A stretch of DNA of 64,000 nt from Ilumatobacteraceae bacterium (lineage in GTDB: Bacteria; Actinomycetota; Acidimicrobiia; Acidimicrobiales; Ilumatobacteraceae). The DNA is taken from positions 10,828 to 74,827 of the forward strand of contig JAOBWK010000080.1 of the NCBI GenBank assembly GCA_025463305.1, read 5' to 3'. The translations under genes were made by a program, and so were the position numbers. Below are positions 53,630-62,052 of the stretch, in pieces; positions within the stretch are counted from its first letter, which is position 1; each line of letters opens with the position of its first letter. The notes beneath the pieces are model-generated. The model was not told the DNA's origin. It worked only from the letters and a program-made list of their open reading frames with translations, and did no database searches.

Positions 53630-54345
53630 ATGGACATCCTCAGGAATCTCGAAATGCAGCTACGACTCGACCATCCGCGATCCTGCCCGACGGATTGGAT
53701 CGGTGACCCGGTCCTCGGCCGGCTCAGCTCTATGCAGAACGTGATCGCAACGGTCCGAGAGTTGGACGGCGAGTCGGACACAGTTGTCCATGCGCTGTTG
53801 ACGAGGGGTCCGGGCGATGGAATCGCGGCCGCCGTGTTGATAGTTGGGTTCATCCCCTTCACGATTTCTCGTTGCCGTGGGCGGCAGGAGCTCATCGACG
53901 AGCTGGCCGGCGAGTTGGCTATCGTGATCGGCGAGTTCATGGCGCGCGGTGTGCCATCGACGGATCGTCGGCTCGTGAACCTTGTAGTGGACCGTGCGTG
54001 GGATCGTTTGCGAGCGGGCACTCGTCGGAGCGGTCGCACCGTGCCCGTGGACCCGGCGGAGGTCACATTTTCGGACGAGAGCGATTGGGGTGATCCGGAG
54101 CGGGTCGCGATCAACCGTGTCGTGCTCAACGAGTTTCGGGATGACCTAGTTCGGACGGCCACCTACCGGCGACCCGTAGTGGAGGCCTGGAACTCGGCCG
54201 TCGTGTTGGTCGATCGGCAGAACCGAACCTGCTCGGAGCAGGATCGCTGGAAGTACGCCCGCCGGCAGCTGCGCCGCCGGGCTTGGCCGGACATTGCTGC
54301 CTGATCTGCACATTCTGCTGGTGAGTGAGTGGTCGAGTGTGTGGT
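53562..54345 (+). repeat. Three copies of GTCGAGTGTGTGGT before two mobilisation genes
   Basis: Identical 14-base copies at 53562-53575, 53586-53599 and 54332-54345. The first two precede the gene at 53630; the third precedes the gene at 54376. They lie 31-68 bases before the start codons, where an operator would be expected. The span given covers all three and includes the intervening gene. Confidence 0.5.
53630..54304 (+). CDS. Hypothetical protein with faint sigma-like pattern
   Basis: A 224-residue protein of unknown family. The segment VVHALLTRGPGDGIAAAVL and the helical RQELIDELAGELAIVIGEF loosely recall actinobacterial proteins described as sigma-like, and DPERVAINRVVLNEFRDDLV is also helical. 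No helix-turn-helix is certain. The Arg-rich end (KYARRQLRRRAWPDIAA) could bind nucleic acid. It shares upstream repeats with the next gene and probably a regulator. ATG 53630 has CAGG nearby, a weak site. Confidence 0.55.
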   Translation: MDILRNLEMQLRLDHPRSCPTDWIGDPVLGRLSSMQNVIATVRELDGESDTVVHALLTRGPGDGIAAAVLIVGFIPFTISRCRGRQELIDELAGELAIVIGEFMARGVPSTDRRLVNLVVDRAWDRLRAGTRRSGRTVPVDPAEVTFSDESDWGDPERVAINRVVLNEFRDDLVRTATYRRPVVEAWNSAVVLVDRQNRTCSEQDRWKYARRQLRRRAWPDIAA

Positions 54346-54375
54346 CGGGTGTGCTCAGTTTCGGAGCGTTGAGGG

Positions 54376-56781
54376 ATGGTCGTTGTCGCTCACACCCTCC
54401 GGTTCGACGAGGACGATCCGCGGCCGATGTTCCGGCATCTGGATCAGTGGTCTCGGTCGTCGCTGACGTCGCCGGAGGCGTGGGGATCGATGTTGGAGCG
54501 ATGCGATCAGTGGGCCGACTACTCCGCTCGCAACCAGGTCCTTCTGGCGTCGTACGGGGTGGTCGGCCCGGTGGCCGGCTCGGCGACCTGGGACCGAGTC
54601 CCGTCGACCGAGCCCGGACGTGGATGTGCCGTGCGGACCGGTGAGCGGGGTCTGCCAGTACGAGTGCCCGTCGTCGAGGCGACGGAGGGCGGCAGCGATC
54701 GAACGAGATCGGGGGCCGCGTCGGTGTCAGCTGCGGCATCGCATCGGTGGGAGCCGGTATTCGCATTGGAGCAGCTCGCTCGTCGCCCCGCGTCGGGCGC
54801 GCTCGAGCCGCCTCCGGTCCCGCGCTTGTCGAATGCCGATTGGTTGGAGGCTGTGCGGGTGGCGTCTGGGCGGATGCTGGGGCGCACCCCCCGCAAGATC
54901 GACGACCCAGGGGTGCAGCTCGGCGCGCTCGCCGGTCGCGTGTGGCACGGATCTGGTCGGGTCCGACTCGATGAACAGCTCCGGGCGCAGGCCGGGTGGC
55001 TCGTTGCGTCTCGAGTGGGCCGGGCCGACGACCCGATTCCTGCGTTCGACCCGTCGTCGCTGTCATCGCGCGAGCGGTGGCGCACGCTGGTTGACGTACG
55101 TCACGCCACGGGGCAGGTATTGTCGGCGGTCTCGTTCGCGTTGGAGTCGGATCTGGCCGCGTCGATGCTTCCGCGGCATGCCGAGGTCGATGATCGGTCG
55201 GTCGTACCTGGCCGGCGGAACTATCTCGCTCCGGCGGACGTTCGGGCGTTGCCGCTCGCGGTCTGGGTGGAAGCCGGGCCGTACACGAAAGGCGAATGGC
55301 TATCGCGTGGCATCGGCGGTGCCGCGGGGCGAGGGGCGTTCATGCGCGTCAACGAGCGCTCCTATCTCGCCGCGTACGAGACGCGGACCGGGGCGATGTG
55401 GCGGCTCGAGACGACCGGCCGCGGCGCACACAACGGCCTTGTCGCCGAAGGCAGCTCCGACACGCTGGACGATGCGAAGGACGGCGCCCGCCAAGCCCTC
55501 GCAGAGCGGTACCCCGCGATCGCCGATGCCGTCGACGTCGGCTATGCAAGGACGGTCGTGTCGCCGGCGTGTGGATGGGTTCCGCTCGCGGATGGTCGCG
55601 ATGGCCGGACCGAGCAACGGACCTTCGACGAACGTGTCGCGGCGATGGTCAGCCCGGGGCCGGGCGGGCGATGGCAGACCTGGACCTGCGTTGACGGAAC
55701 GAACCGTCAGGGCCCACTCGCCGCTGACTCGGTCACGGCGAAGACGGTGGCTGACGGGATGGCTCGCGGCGCGTTGATGGAACTGGCAGCAGTCTCTCCG
55801 GATCGCGCCGACGCGCTCGTTCGTGACCTGGCAACGAGCGACGGTGTCTGGCGTCGGGAGGCGATGGTTGCCGTCATCGGTCATCGATTGACCGACGCCG
55901 ACCGAGCCCAACTCGCGACGACTGAGTCGGCAGACCAGTTGGTCCGCCAGATGCTCAACGTCGGAGTGCTCTCGTCGTCGACGATGCTGAGTGTCCTCCG
56001 GGCCGAGGGTGTCGACGCCGCCACAGTTGCCGGGCTGATCCCGACGTTGGGGACGCCGATCGCCGACGCCGTTCGCACGATCCATCACGACTGGGGCATG
56101 GACCGGCTGGAAATCGGCTCGGCTCTCGGCGCAACGAACGAAGAACTCCGAGCAGCTGGGTGCAGCGCGGTCGAGCTGCTCGCGGCGGGTCCGCGCGAGG
56201 AACTCCGCCGGCTCGACTCGCGTGAGCAGACATGGATGCAGGCTGCCCCGATGCTGCTCGAGGCCGGCTTCACGCCCGGCCAGGCCGTGGCCCATCTGGC
56301 TGCGCACGCACCGACACCGGAGACCTTCGCAGCTGGCGTGGTCACCATCGTCGACGATCCCGTCGAGGCGTTCGCCTTGGCGGCGCGACGGGCGACCACA
56401 GAGGACCTTGTCGCCCTGTCCGAGCGATTCACCCTTTCCCCACAGGAAACGGCCGAAACGCTCGCGACCGCGTGTGTCACCGCACGGACCGCTATCGAGG
56501 TTATCCATGAGCGGTGCGAGCAGGATTTCGCCCGAACCGTTGAGATCGGGGCTGAGCTACTGGGGATGCGAGAAGGCGACGTGCATCGTGCGCTGTTCGA
56601 ACTGCCGACGCTCGATCAGGAGGTGGTTGAGTTGTCGAGCATCGATATCGCCGACATCGACTCGATCCGCGTCGCGCTCGGCCCACCCGACCCGTCATCG
56701 TCGTTTGGGATCGACGACGAATCGCTGGCCCGTGCTCTGTCAGACGTAGGTCGGCAGGCCGAGCTCGAAGTAGAGATGTGA
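54376..56781 (+). CDS. 801-residue protein with ArdC-like N-terminal domain
   Basis: The N-terminal 100 residues match the ArdC N-terminal (single-strand DNA-binding) domain: YSARNQVLLASYGVVGPVAG, then WDRVP and VRTGERGLPVRVPV, like 'N-x-x-L-x-x-x-...-G-x-x-T-W-x-x-x-G-R-x-V-x-K-G-E-x-G'. No HExxH metallopeptidase motif follows. Residues 150-350 are a mixed domain, with a region (about 300-400) that looks like a repeated 'GGAAGRGAFMRVNERSYLAA' fold. Residues 480-800 are helical. It may bind transferred single strands. It is coupled to the next gene (GTGA). ATG 54376 has GGAG nine bases upstream. The function is not established. Confidence 0.75.
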   Translation: MVVVAHTLRFDEDDPRPMFRHLDQWSRSSLTSPEAWGSMLERCDQWADYSARNQVLLASYGVVGPVAGSATWDRVPSTEPGRGCAVRTGERGLPVRVPVVEATEGGSDRTRSGAASVSAAASHRWEPVFALEQLARRPASGALEPPPVPRLSNADWLEAVRVASGRMLGRTPRKIDDPGVQLGALAGRVWHGSGRVRLDEQLRAQAGWLVASRVGRADDPIPAFDPSSLSSRERWRTLVDVRHATGQVLSAVSFALESDLAASMLPRHAEVDDRSVVPGRRNYLAPADVRALPLAVWVEAGPYTKGEWLSRGIGGAAGRGAFMRVNERSYLAAYETRTGAMWRLETTGRGAHNGLVAEGSSDTLDDAKDGARQALAERYPAIADAVDVGYARTVVSPACGWVPLADGRDGRTEQRTFDERVAAMVSPGPGGRWQTWTCVDGTNRQGPLAADSVTAKTVADGMARGALMELAAVSPDRADALVRDLATSDGVWRREAMVAVIGHRLTDADRAQLATTESADQLVRQMLNVGVLSSSTMLSVLRAEGVDAATVAGLIPTLGTPIADAVRTIHHDWGMDRLEIGSALGATNEELRAAGCSAVELLAAGPREELRRLDSREQTWMQAAPMLLEAGFTPGQAVAHLAAHAPTPETFAAGVVTIVDDPVEAFALAARRATTEDLVALSERFTLSPQETAETLATACVTARTAIEVIHERCEQDFARTVEIGAELLGMREGDVHRALFELPTLDQEVVELSSIDIADIDSIRVALGPPDPSSSFGIDDESLARALSDVGRQAELEVEM

Positions 56782-57224
56782 GGACCACGATGTCGAACAG
56801 CGAGACCGTTCTCAACACGGCGACAGGGCGTGAGCATGCCACTGTGTGGCTCGACGTGGTGGCCGCGACCGACTACCTCACCTTGCATCACCGGCCCGGG
56901 TTCACGGTGTGGGACGCCGTCGAGGAGGCCACGCGCTGGTGGGCCGCCGACTTCCTCTCACCACCGAGCGAGTCGGAGTCAGTTGCCGTTCCCGACCTGC
57001 CCTGGCACGATCCCGATCCACTCCGGTCGAGCATCGAGCGCCTGTTGGCCACCGTCGGTGCGAGCGGTCTGCCGGATGGGCACGGCCTGCCGGATGTACT
57101 CAGCGCGGCGCTCAGGGTGTGGCTGGATTACATGTCGAACACCTACAACGACGGTCATCGGTTCGCGCATCCACTGCCACGAGCGGGTTGGCCGACCGTG
57201 ACGGTCTCGGACCTCAGTCCCTGA
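56778..57224 (+). CDS. Hypothetical protein co-translated with the ArdC-like protein
   Basis: A 148-residue acidic protein (HATVWLDVVAATDYLTLHHR, then TVWDAVEEATRWWAADFLSP). I recognise no family. The GTG at 56778 overlaps the previous stop, so the two are made together. It ends 11 bases into the convergent small gene at 57214. Confidence 0.65.
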   Translation: MRTTMSNSETVLNTATGREHATVWLDVVAATDYLTLHHRPGFTVWDAVEEATRWWAADFLSPPSESESVAVPDLPWHDPDPLRSSIERLLATVGASGLPDGHGLPDVLSAALRVWLDYMSNTYNDGHRFAHPLPRAGWPTVTVSDLSP

Positions 57225-57423
57225 GCACTTTTGCCATGTCGTTGAGCGCGGTTCTGACGTGCGGCCAGTGCGGCCCGAGCCGACTGAGCATCTTGCCGAG
57301 TTCGCGTTGGCGTCGTGCGAGTTCGAGTGCAGTCTCGATGACCTCGTCGATCGCAAGTCTGCTGGGGCTGGAGAACGCACACGAGCGGCGCAGCGTCTCG
57401 ATCTCCTCGTATGACATCGGCAT
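57214..57423 (-). CDS. Small helical protein with a LexA-type operator
   Basis: A 69-residue helical protein (MSYEEIETLRRSCAFSSPSR, then LAIDEVIETALELARRQREL). No family was recognised. ATG 57423 (or 57417) lies just downstream of a near-perfect SOS box at 57443-57456. Starting at ATG 57471 would place the box inside the gene, so 57423 is preferred. Its 3' end overlaps the convergent gene by 11 bases. It follows the relaxase gene on the same strand and has its own apparent promoter. Confidence 0.6.
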   Translation of the reverse strand: MPMSYEEIETLRRSCAFSSPSRLAIDEVIETALELARRQRELGKMLSRLGPHWPHVRTALNDMAKVLRD

Positions 57424-57442
57424 CACCACACATTCGCGCGAA

Positions 57443-57456
57443 CGAACATGTGTTCG
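57443..57456. promoter_or_regulatory. Candidate LexA/SOS box
   Basis: CGAACATGTGTTCG (reverse strand CGAACACATGTTCG) fits the actinobacterial SOS consensus CGAAC-RNRY-GTTCG on both strands. It ends 19 bases before the start of the small gene at 57423. Confidence 0.65.
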
Positions 57457-57565
57457 CAAGCGCAGCCGCATCTGACCCGGCACGGTCCGGCGGTCTCCTG
57501 GCCCGACTTCGCAATTTGCGCCGACCGGAGAGCGCGTCGATAGGAGGGTTGGCCACAGCGAATCG

Positions 57566-60500
57566 TCAGAAGTCGATGCCGTCGAGAGACTGCGAGGCGT
57601 CCGGAGATCGGTCGATCGCAGTGAGGCGGTCACGGTGTGCTTGCTCGAAGGCTGCGAGGTCGTGTTGGAGCCGAGCGAGCTGTTGCTGTTGTCCTCGATC
57701 GCCCGGCTTGGGAGGTCCGAGTGGTTGGGTGCTGGTGATGCTGTAGTGGTCGCGGTAGTTGGCGACTGCGTCGAGCCAGTCGACTGCCTCGGGGTCGAGA
57801 ACGTTGTCGTTGCGATCGGCGACAGCGCACAGCGCAGCGCGGAGCCAGGCCTCGCTACGTTCGATCGCGCCGACGAGCTGTTGGCCGGCGACGGCTGGGT
57901 GGATGGTGTCGAGGAGTGCGGGGTCTGGTCCCCAGGTGCCGGTGGCGAGGGTGCGGTTGGCTTCCTGGTATTCGATGATGTGGGGCCAGTGCTCGAGGAT
58001 CCAGTGCTGCCGGTCGGTCTGGTGGGCGAGTGCTTGGGTGAGGAGCTCGGTGGTGTCGTCGAAGGACAGTTGCCCGGTCCGGAGTTCAGCAATGAGCTGG
58101 CGGTAGTCGGCTGGTGCGGTGGTGAAGAGGCCATCGAGTTGGTCGGTGCGATCGACGAGTTCCTGGTAGCTGCGTGTGACCGGCCAGGCGGGCTCGGCGC
58201 GGTCGGTGGAGGTCAGCCACGTTCGGGTGAGTCCGAGCCGGCCGCCGAGTTCTGCCCACGCTGCAGCCGCATCGGGGTCGGCGGGATGAGGTCCGATGCC
58301 GGGGAGGTCTGGTGTGAGTTGTTGGCGTGAGCGCCATGCGGCGATTTCGGTGACGGCGTCGTCCCATGTTCGTGCGCCGACGGCGTCGCCGGGCCTGTCG
58401 CCGATGAGGTCGGTCAGCCAGGCGGGGCGTTCGGTGGTGAGTTGTGCTGCGTGGCGGGCGATCAGTCGTGCGCCGGCGTGCCGGTAGCGGTCGTGGTCGC
58501 CTGGTTCGGTGTGGCGCTGCTCGATGAGTTGGTTCCAGCGGTCGAGGCGTGTCTGGATGTCGGTGAGTGTGTGGTCGAGTGTGTTGGTGGCGGCGGGTGT
58601 GAGGGGCCGTTCGGGCGGTGTGTGTGGTTCGACGATGCGAAGATCGGCCCAGGCGAAGGTGTGTGTGGCGTGCCGGTTGCCGTCGCGGGACGTGAAGTGC
58701 ACGGCGGCGGTGCCGGCGCGGTCGTCGATGGCGGTGACGACGCCGATGTTGTGCCGGTCATGTGGGCTGACGTGGACACCGATGTCGATGTGGCGGGCGA
58801 CGAACTCGAGTCTCGTCATCGCCTCGACGAGTTGCTCCGCGTCGGCACCGGTGGCGGCGGTGGCGGCCTGTTCTGCTTGCAAGGCGGTCTGCGTGAGTCG
58901 AGTGAGCTGGGGGAGGGTGTGGTTCCGTGAGTGCCAGTCGACGGCGGCTGCGTCGGGGTCGATGGTGTGGGTGAGTTGTTTGGCCCGGCTCACTCCCATC
59001 CGGGTGGTGAGATCTTCCTCGACTGTGGGCGCAGGGTCTGGGTTGAGGCCGTGGTCGTGGCGGTCGACCTCGGACTCGGCTTGCAGTTGCCGTTGGAGTT
59101 CCGCGGCCTCGGGCGCGGTGAGGATGATCCAGTTCGATTGTGTGCCACGGGAGAGTTCGACATAGGCGCCCTCGCGGTAGAGACCGTCTGCGCCGACGGC
59201 GATGCCGAGGTCCCAGGTGCCGCCTTGGGCGCGGTGGGTGGTGAGGGCGTAGGCGTGCGTGAGGTGTCCGCCGTGGTGGAGGTAGCCGGCATCGAGTTCG
59301 ACGTGACGTCCGCTGGTATCCAACTGGACCACGACCGCGTCGGGGTTGATGGAGGTGATGGTGCCGGCCTGTCCGTTGGCCACGGAGACTTCGTCGCCTT
59401 CGATGGTGCGCAGCGTGCTGTTGCGGCGGATCACGACTCGTTCACCGACGCGGAACTCGCCTGTCCCGTAGCCGGTGGGATCGGGTTCGAGTTCGTGTTG
59501 TTGGATGAGTCGGTCGATGACGGCCGCGTTGAGGGCGTCGACGATCTCGTTCGTGCCCGCGAGCAGCACCGGCTGTAGGCCGCGATCGCGAGCGGTGAAC
59601 CAGGTGTCGACCGCGAGGGCGATCATGTCGGCGGGTGTGTCGGCGGTGAGGACGCGGTCGTGGTCGAGGTAGGCGGCGACCGCGTTGGGGATGCTGCCGG
59701 TGCGCAGCTCGGTCAGCACGTGTTGTTCCCACTCGTGTCGTTGGCGGCGGTTGACAGTGAGTTCGGCGACGGTGCGGGCGTGTTCGGTGGCGTAGGCGAA
59801 TCCGCCGCCGGCTCCGACTTCGGGAATTTGGTGGTGGTCGCCGACGAGCAGGACTCTGCCGCCGGACGTCGTTTGGTGGTGGATGGTGTTCGTGAGGGTG
59901 CGGATGTCGGCCATGCCGGCCTCGTCGATGACGAGGAGTGTGTGGTCGGCTGTGTCGATCCCGGTGTCCCACCGACGTTGGAGTGAGTGGAGTGTGTAGC
60001 TGTCGAGGTGCGCGCCAGCGGCGAGCTCGACCGCCGCCCGCGCCGACGGCGCCGCACCGATCACGCGCCAACCGGCGTCCTGGAACGCGAGGCGGATGGC
60101 ATCGACGGTGTATGTCTTGCCGGTGCCTGCTGGACCGATCAACACCGACACGGACGCGTCGGACTCGCAGATCTGGCGCACCGCTCGTTCCTGATCGACC
60201 CCCAGGCTTCCGATCGCGCTGACGGCCTGATCGATCGACGCTGGAGCGACGCCAGCGGTGGCGCATTGTCCCGTGAGGAGCTCGACATATCGGTGTTCGG
60301 TGTCGAGCATCTCCCTGCTCGTCCACAACCCTGTCGACGGATCAGTGTCGTGCACGGCGATAACCTGATCCGACGCCAACACGCGAGCTGTGATCCGTTC
60401 GATCGTCGTGATCGAGGCTCCAGCGCCTTGGCGGGCAGCGATGGCGCGGGTGAGGTCTGCGGTGGTGAACGTGGTCCGGTCGTGGGTGAGGTCGGCGCGG

Positions 60501-61585
60501 AGCAGATCGGCGATCCATTCGTCCGCGTCGACGACCCGCTCGAAGACCTCGATCTGTCCGGCGTCATCGATGCCGTGATGTTCGAGGCGCCACACCTCGT
60601 CGAGGTCGCGCTCGACGTGTGGTCTGCACTGAGTGATGAGGTGTTCGGCCTGGTCCGGTCCCCAGCCGAGGGTGATGGCTTCGATTTTCCAGGCGTCATC
60701 GAAGCGTTGACCTTCCATTTCTGGCTTGTTCCGGCGAGTCGCGAGCACGGCCTCTTGGCGGCCGGCCGCGTCGTTCGGTGTCCCGGTCGCAGCGAGCCAG
60801 GCGTCGATCTCGTGACTCCGCTTGGAGAAACCGTCCAACAAGGACTGGGGGATCCCGGCGATCTCGGGGACGTGCCGACCGGGTCGCCACTCGACGCCGA
60901 GCGAGGCCGTGAGTTCGTCGCGGTAGACGGCCTGGAACACCTCGCCCGCAGCTCGGGCGTGGCGGTAGAGGTCGGGGTGCGCGAACGCGGACCACTTCCC
61001 GTCCTCGCCCTCGACCAGGTTCGCGACCAGGACGTGCCAGTGCAGCAGCGGGTCACTCGCCCGGGAGGTGCGATGCCGGAACGAAGCCGCCACCACACCC
61101 GACGTCGGCAGCCGTCGCGGGCCGACCTGTGACGGGTTTTCCTGGGTGGCGAGCCACGCCTGGTTGTGCGAACCGCGCTGCACCTGGATCGCTTCACGTT
61201 CCAGCCAGCCGACAGCGGCCCGCATCGCCCGCTCACCGGCCTCGATCACCGCGCCCTGGACACGTGGATCGTCGGACACCGCATACAGAACGCTCGCTGA
61301 CTTCGGGGCCTTGAAGGTGAGGTCGAAGCCCGGTACCCGCCGCGGATGCGACCGTGGCTCCGTCCCGTTCGGCGTGAACCCGCCCCGGCCGGGTGCCAGA
61401 CCGGCGAGCACAGCGCGAAGATCATCGGCAGTCACCAAACCTTCGAGTCCGAGGCGGGCTGCTCCGCCACCGACCCAGGCACCGTCGGCTTCGCCAGCGC
61501 CGGTGTAGTACGCGTCCAAGGACTCGGCGACGCCGGACAGGTGGTAGGCCTCCTGCCCGACACGGAGCTTCGCGATCGACAGCAC
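57566..61585 (-). CDS. MobF relaxase-helicase (TraA/TrwC-like)
   Basis: A 1339-residue relaxase fused to a RecD-type helicase. The relaxase part (about 1-300) starts LSIAKLRVGQEAYHLSGVAE and has YY in SLDAYYTGAGE (nucleophile Tyr pair) and the metal triad region LLHWHVLVANLVEG (about 178-192). The helicase has Walker A LIGPAGTGKTYTV (about 478), Walker B LLVIDEAGMAD (about 551) and THRAQGGTWD late on (about 780). The rest is a long helical tail. It nicks oriT, stays bound to the 5' end and unwinds the strand. GTG 61585 matches the MobF start; the frame runs upstream only as a shadow. Confidence 0.93.
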   Translation of the reverse strand: MLSIAKLRVGQEAYHLSGVAESLDAYYTGAGEADGAWVGGGAARLGLEGLVTADDLRAVLAGLAPGRGGFTPNGTEPRSHPRRVPGFDLTFKAPKSASVLYAVSDDPRVQGAVIEAGERAMRAAVGWLEREAIQVQRGSHNQAWLATQENPSQVGPRRLPTSGVVAASFRHRTSRASDPLLHWHVLVANLVEGEDGKWSAFAHPDLYRHARAAGEVFQAVYRDELTASLGVEWRPGRHVPEIAGIPQSLLDGFSKRSHEIDAWLAATGTPNDAAGRQEAVLATRRNKPEMEGQRFDDAWKIEAITLGWGPDQAEHLITQCRPHVERDLDEVWRLEHHGIDDAGQIEVFERVVDADEWIADLLRADLTHDRTTFTTADLTRAIAARQGAGASITTIERITARVLASDQVIAVHDTDPSTGLWTSREMLDTEHRYVELLTGQCATAGVAPASIDQAVSAIGSLGVDQERAVRQICESDASVSVLIGPAGTGKTYTVDAIRLAFQDAGWRVIGAAPSARAAVELAAGAHLDSYTLHSLQRRWDTGIDTADHTLLVIDEAGMADIRTLTNTIHHQTTSGGRVLLVGDHHQIPEVGAGGGFAYATEHARTVAELTVNRRQRHEWEQHVLTELRTGSIPNAVAAYLDHDRVLTADTPADMIALAVDTWFTARDRGLQPVLLAGTNEIVDALNAAVIDRLIQQHELEPDPTGYGTGEFRVGERVVIRRNSTLRTIEGDEVSVANGQAGTITSINPDAVVVQLDTSGRHVELDAGYLHHGGHLTHAYALTTHRAQGGTWDLGIAVGADGLYREGAYVELSRGTQSNWIILTAPEAAELQRQLQAESEVDRHDHGLNPDPAPTVEEDLTTRMGVSRAKQLTHTIDPDAAAVDWHSRNHTLPQLTRLTQTALQAEQAATAATGADAEQLVEAMTRLEFVARHIDIGVHVSPHDRHNIGVVTAIDDRAGTAAVHFTSRDGNRHATHTFAWADLRIVEPHTPPERPLTPAATNTLDHTLTDIQTRLDRWNQLIEQRHTEPGDHDRYRHAGARLIARHAAQLTTERPAWLTDLIGDRPGDAVGARTWDDAVTEIAAWRSRQQLTPDLPGIGPHPADPDAAAAWAELGGRLGLTRTWLTSTDRAEPAWPVTRSYQELVDRTDQLDGLFTTAPADYRQLIAELRTGQLSFDDTTELLTQALAHQTDRQHWILEHWPHIIEYQEANRTLATGTWGPDPALLDTIHPAVAGQQLVGAIERSEAWLRAALCAVADRNDNVLDPEAVDWLDAVANYRDHYSITSTQPLGPPKPGDRGQQQQLARLQHDLAAFEQAHRDRLTAIDRSPDASQSLDGIDF

Positions 61586-61767
61586 TGCCCAAACACCGGG
61601 ACGGGACGTGCACCCAACGGGTAATACTCTGTGCAAGAACCCACTCACTCGCTGCCCGTCGACGTGAGTGTGCTCACCGACGACACACTCGCCGCCGACA
61701 TCCGTCCGGGCGCGCGAGTGCTCCACGACGCCGAGCGTCGTGGAGCACGGACCAGGGGAATGGACGT
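61586..61767. other. oriT: Candidate origin of transfer (oriT)
   Basis: The 182 bases between the relaxase start and the gene at 61768 hold several inverted repeats. CACTCAC/GTGAGTG lies at 61642-61670. GAGTGTG/CACACTC lies at 61666-61690. A perfect 14-bp stem, GTGCTCCACGACGC with loop CGA, lies at 61718-61748. oriT sites of MobF systems usually sit beside the relaxase gene and show such repeats. The big stem could instead be a terminator for the ardC operon. Confidence 0.5.
61718..61748. repeat. 14-bp perfect hairpin near the relaxase gene
   Basis: Arms GTGCTCCACGACGC and GCGTCGTGGAGCAC around the three-base loop CGA. It ends 20 bases past the stop of the 61768 gene. It is part of the oriT candidate or a terminator. 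Confidence 0.6.
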
Positions 61768-62052
61768 TCAGAACGGCTGCCGGCAACCTCCGCATCGGTC
61801 GTCTTCGTAGACCTGATCGACGAAGACGTCCTTGGGGAACTCGTGAGTGTCGAAGCTGTGTTCGTCGGCGCGGTCGATGCCGAGGGCTTCGGCGCATTGA
61901 TCGAGCGCGTCTTCGATCGGCATGTGTCGAGCGGCCGGCGCGGCGATCCCGGCGGCGATCATTGCTTCGATGACACAGGTCGGGCAGTAGAGCTCGGCCC
62001 AGAAGTTGTAGGCGGCGATGTCGTCGACTCGGCGATACGGCGGCCGGTTCAT
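61768..62052 (-). CDS. Small hypothetical protein after ArdC
   Basis: A 94-residue acidic protein with a C-x2-C near residue 23 (LYCPTCVIEAM) and another at the end (DRCGGCRQPF). The two knuckles may bind one zinc. Its ATG overlaps the ardC stop (ATGA), so it is co-translated with ArdC and probably works in the same stage of transfer. No family was recognised. Confidence 0.7.
   Translation of the reverse strand: MNRPPYRRVDDIAAYNFWAELYCPTCVIEAMIAAGIAAPAARHMPIEDALDQCAEALGIDRADEHSFDTHEFPKDVFVDQVYEDDRCGGCRQPF

Noticed and set aside
57155..57556. 133-codon frame on the minus strand
   Set aside because: It overlaps the better-supported small ORF and the relaxase end, with Arg-rich low-complexity sequence.
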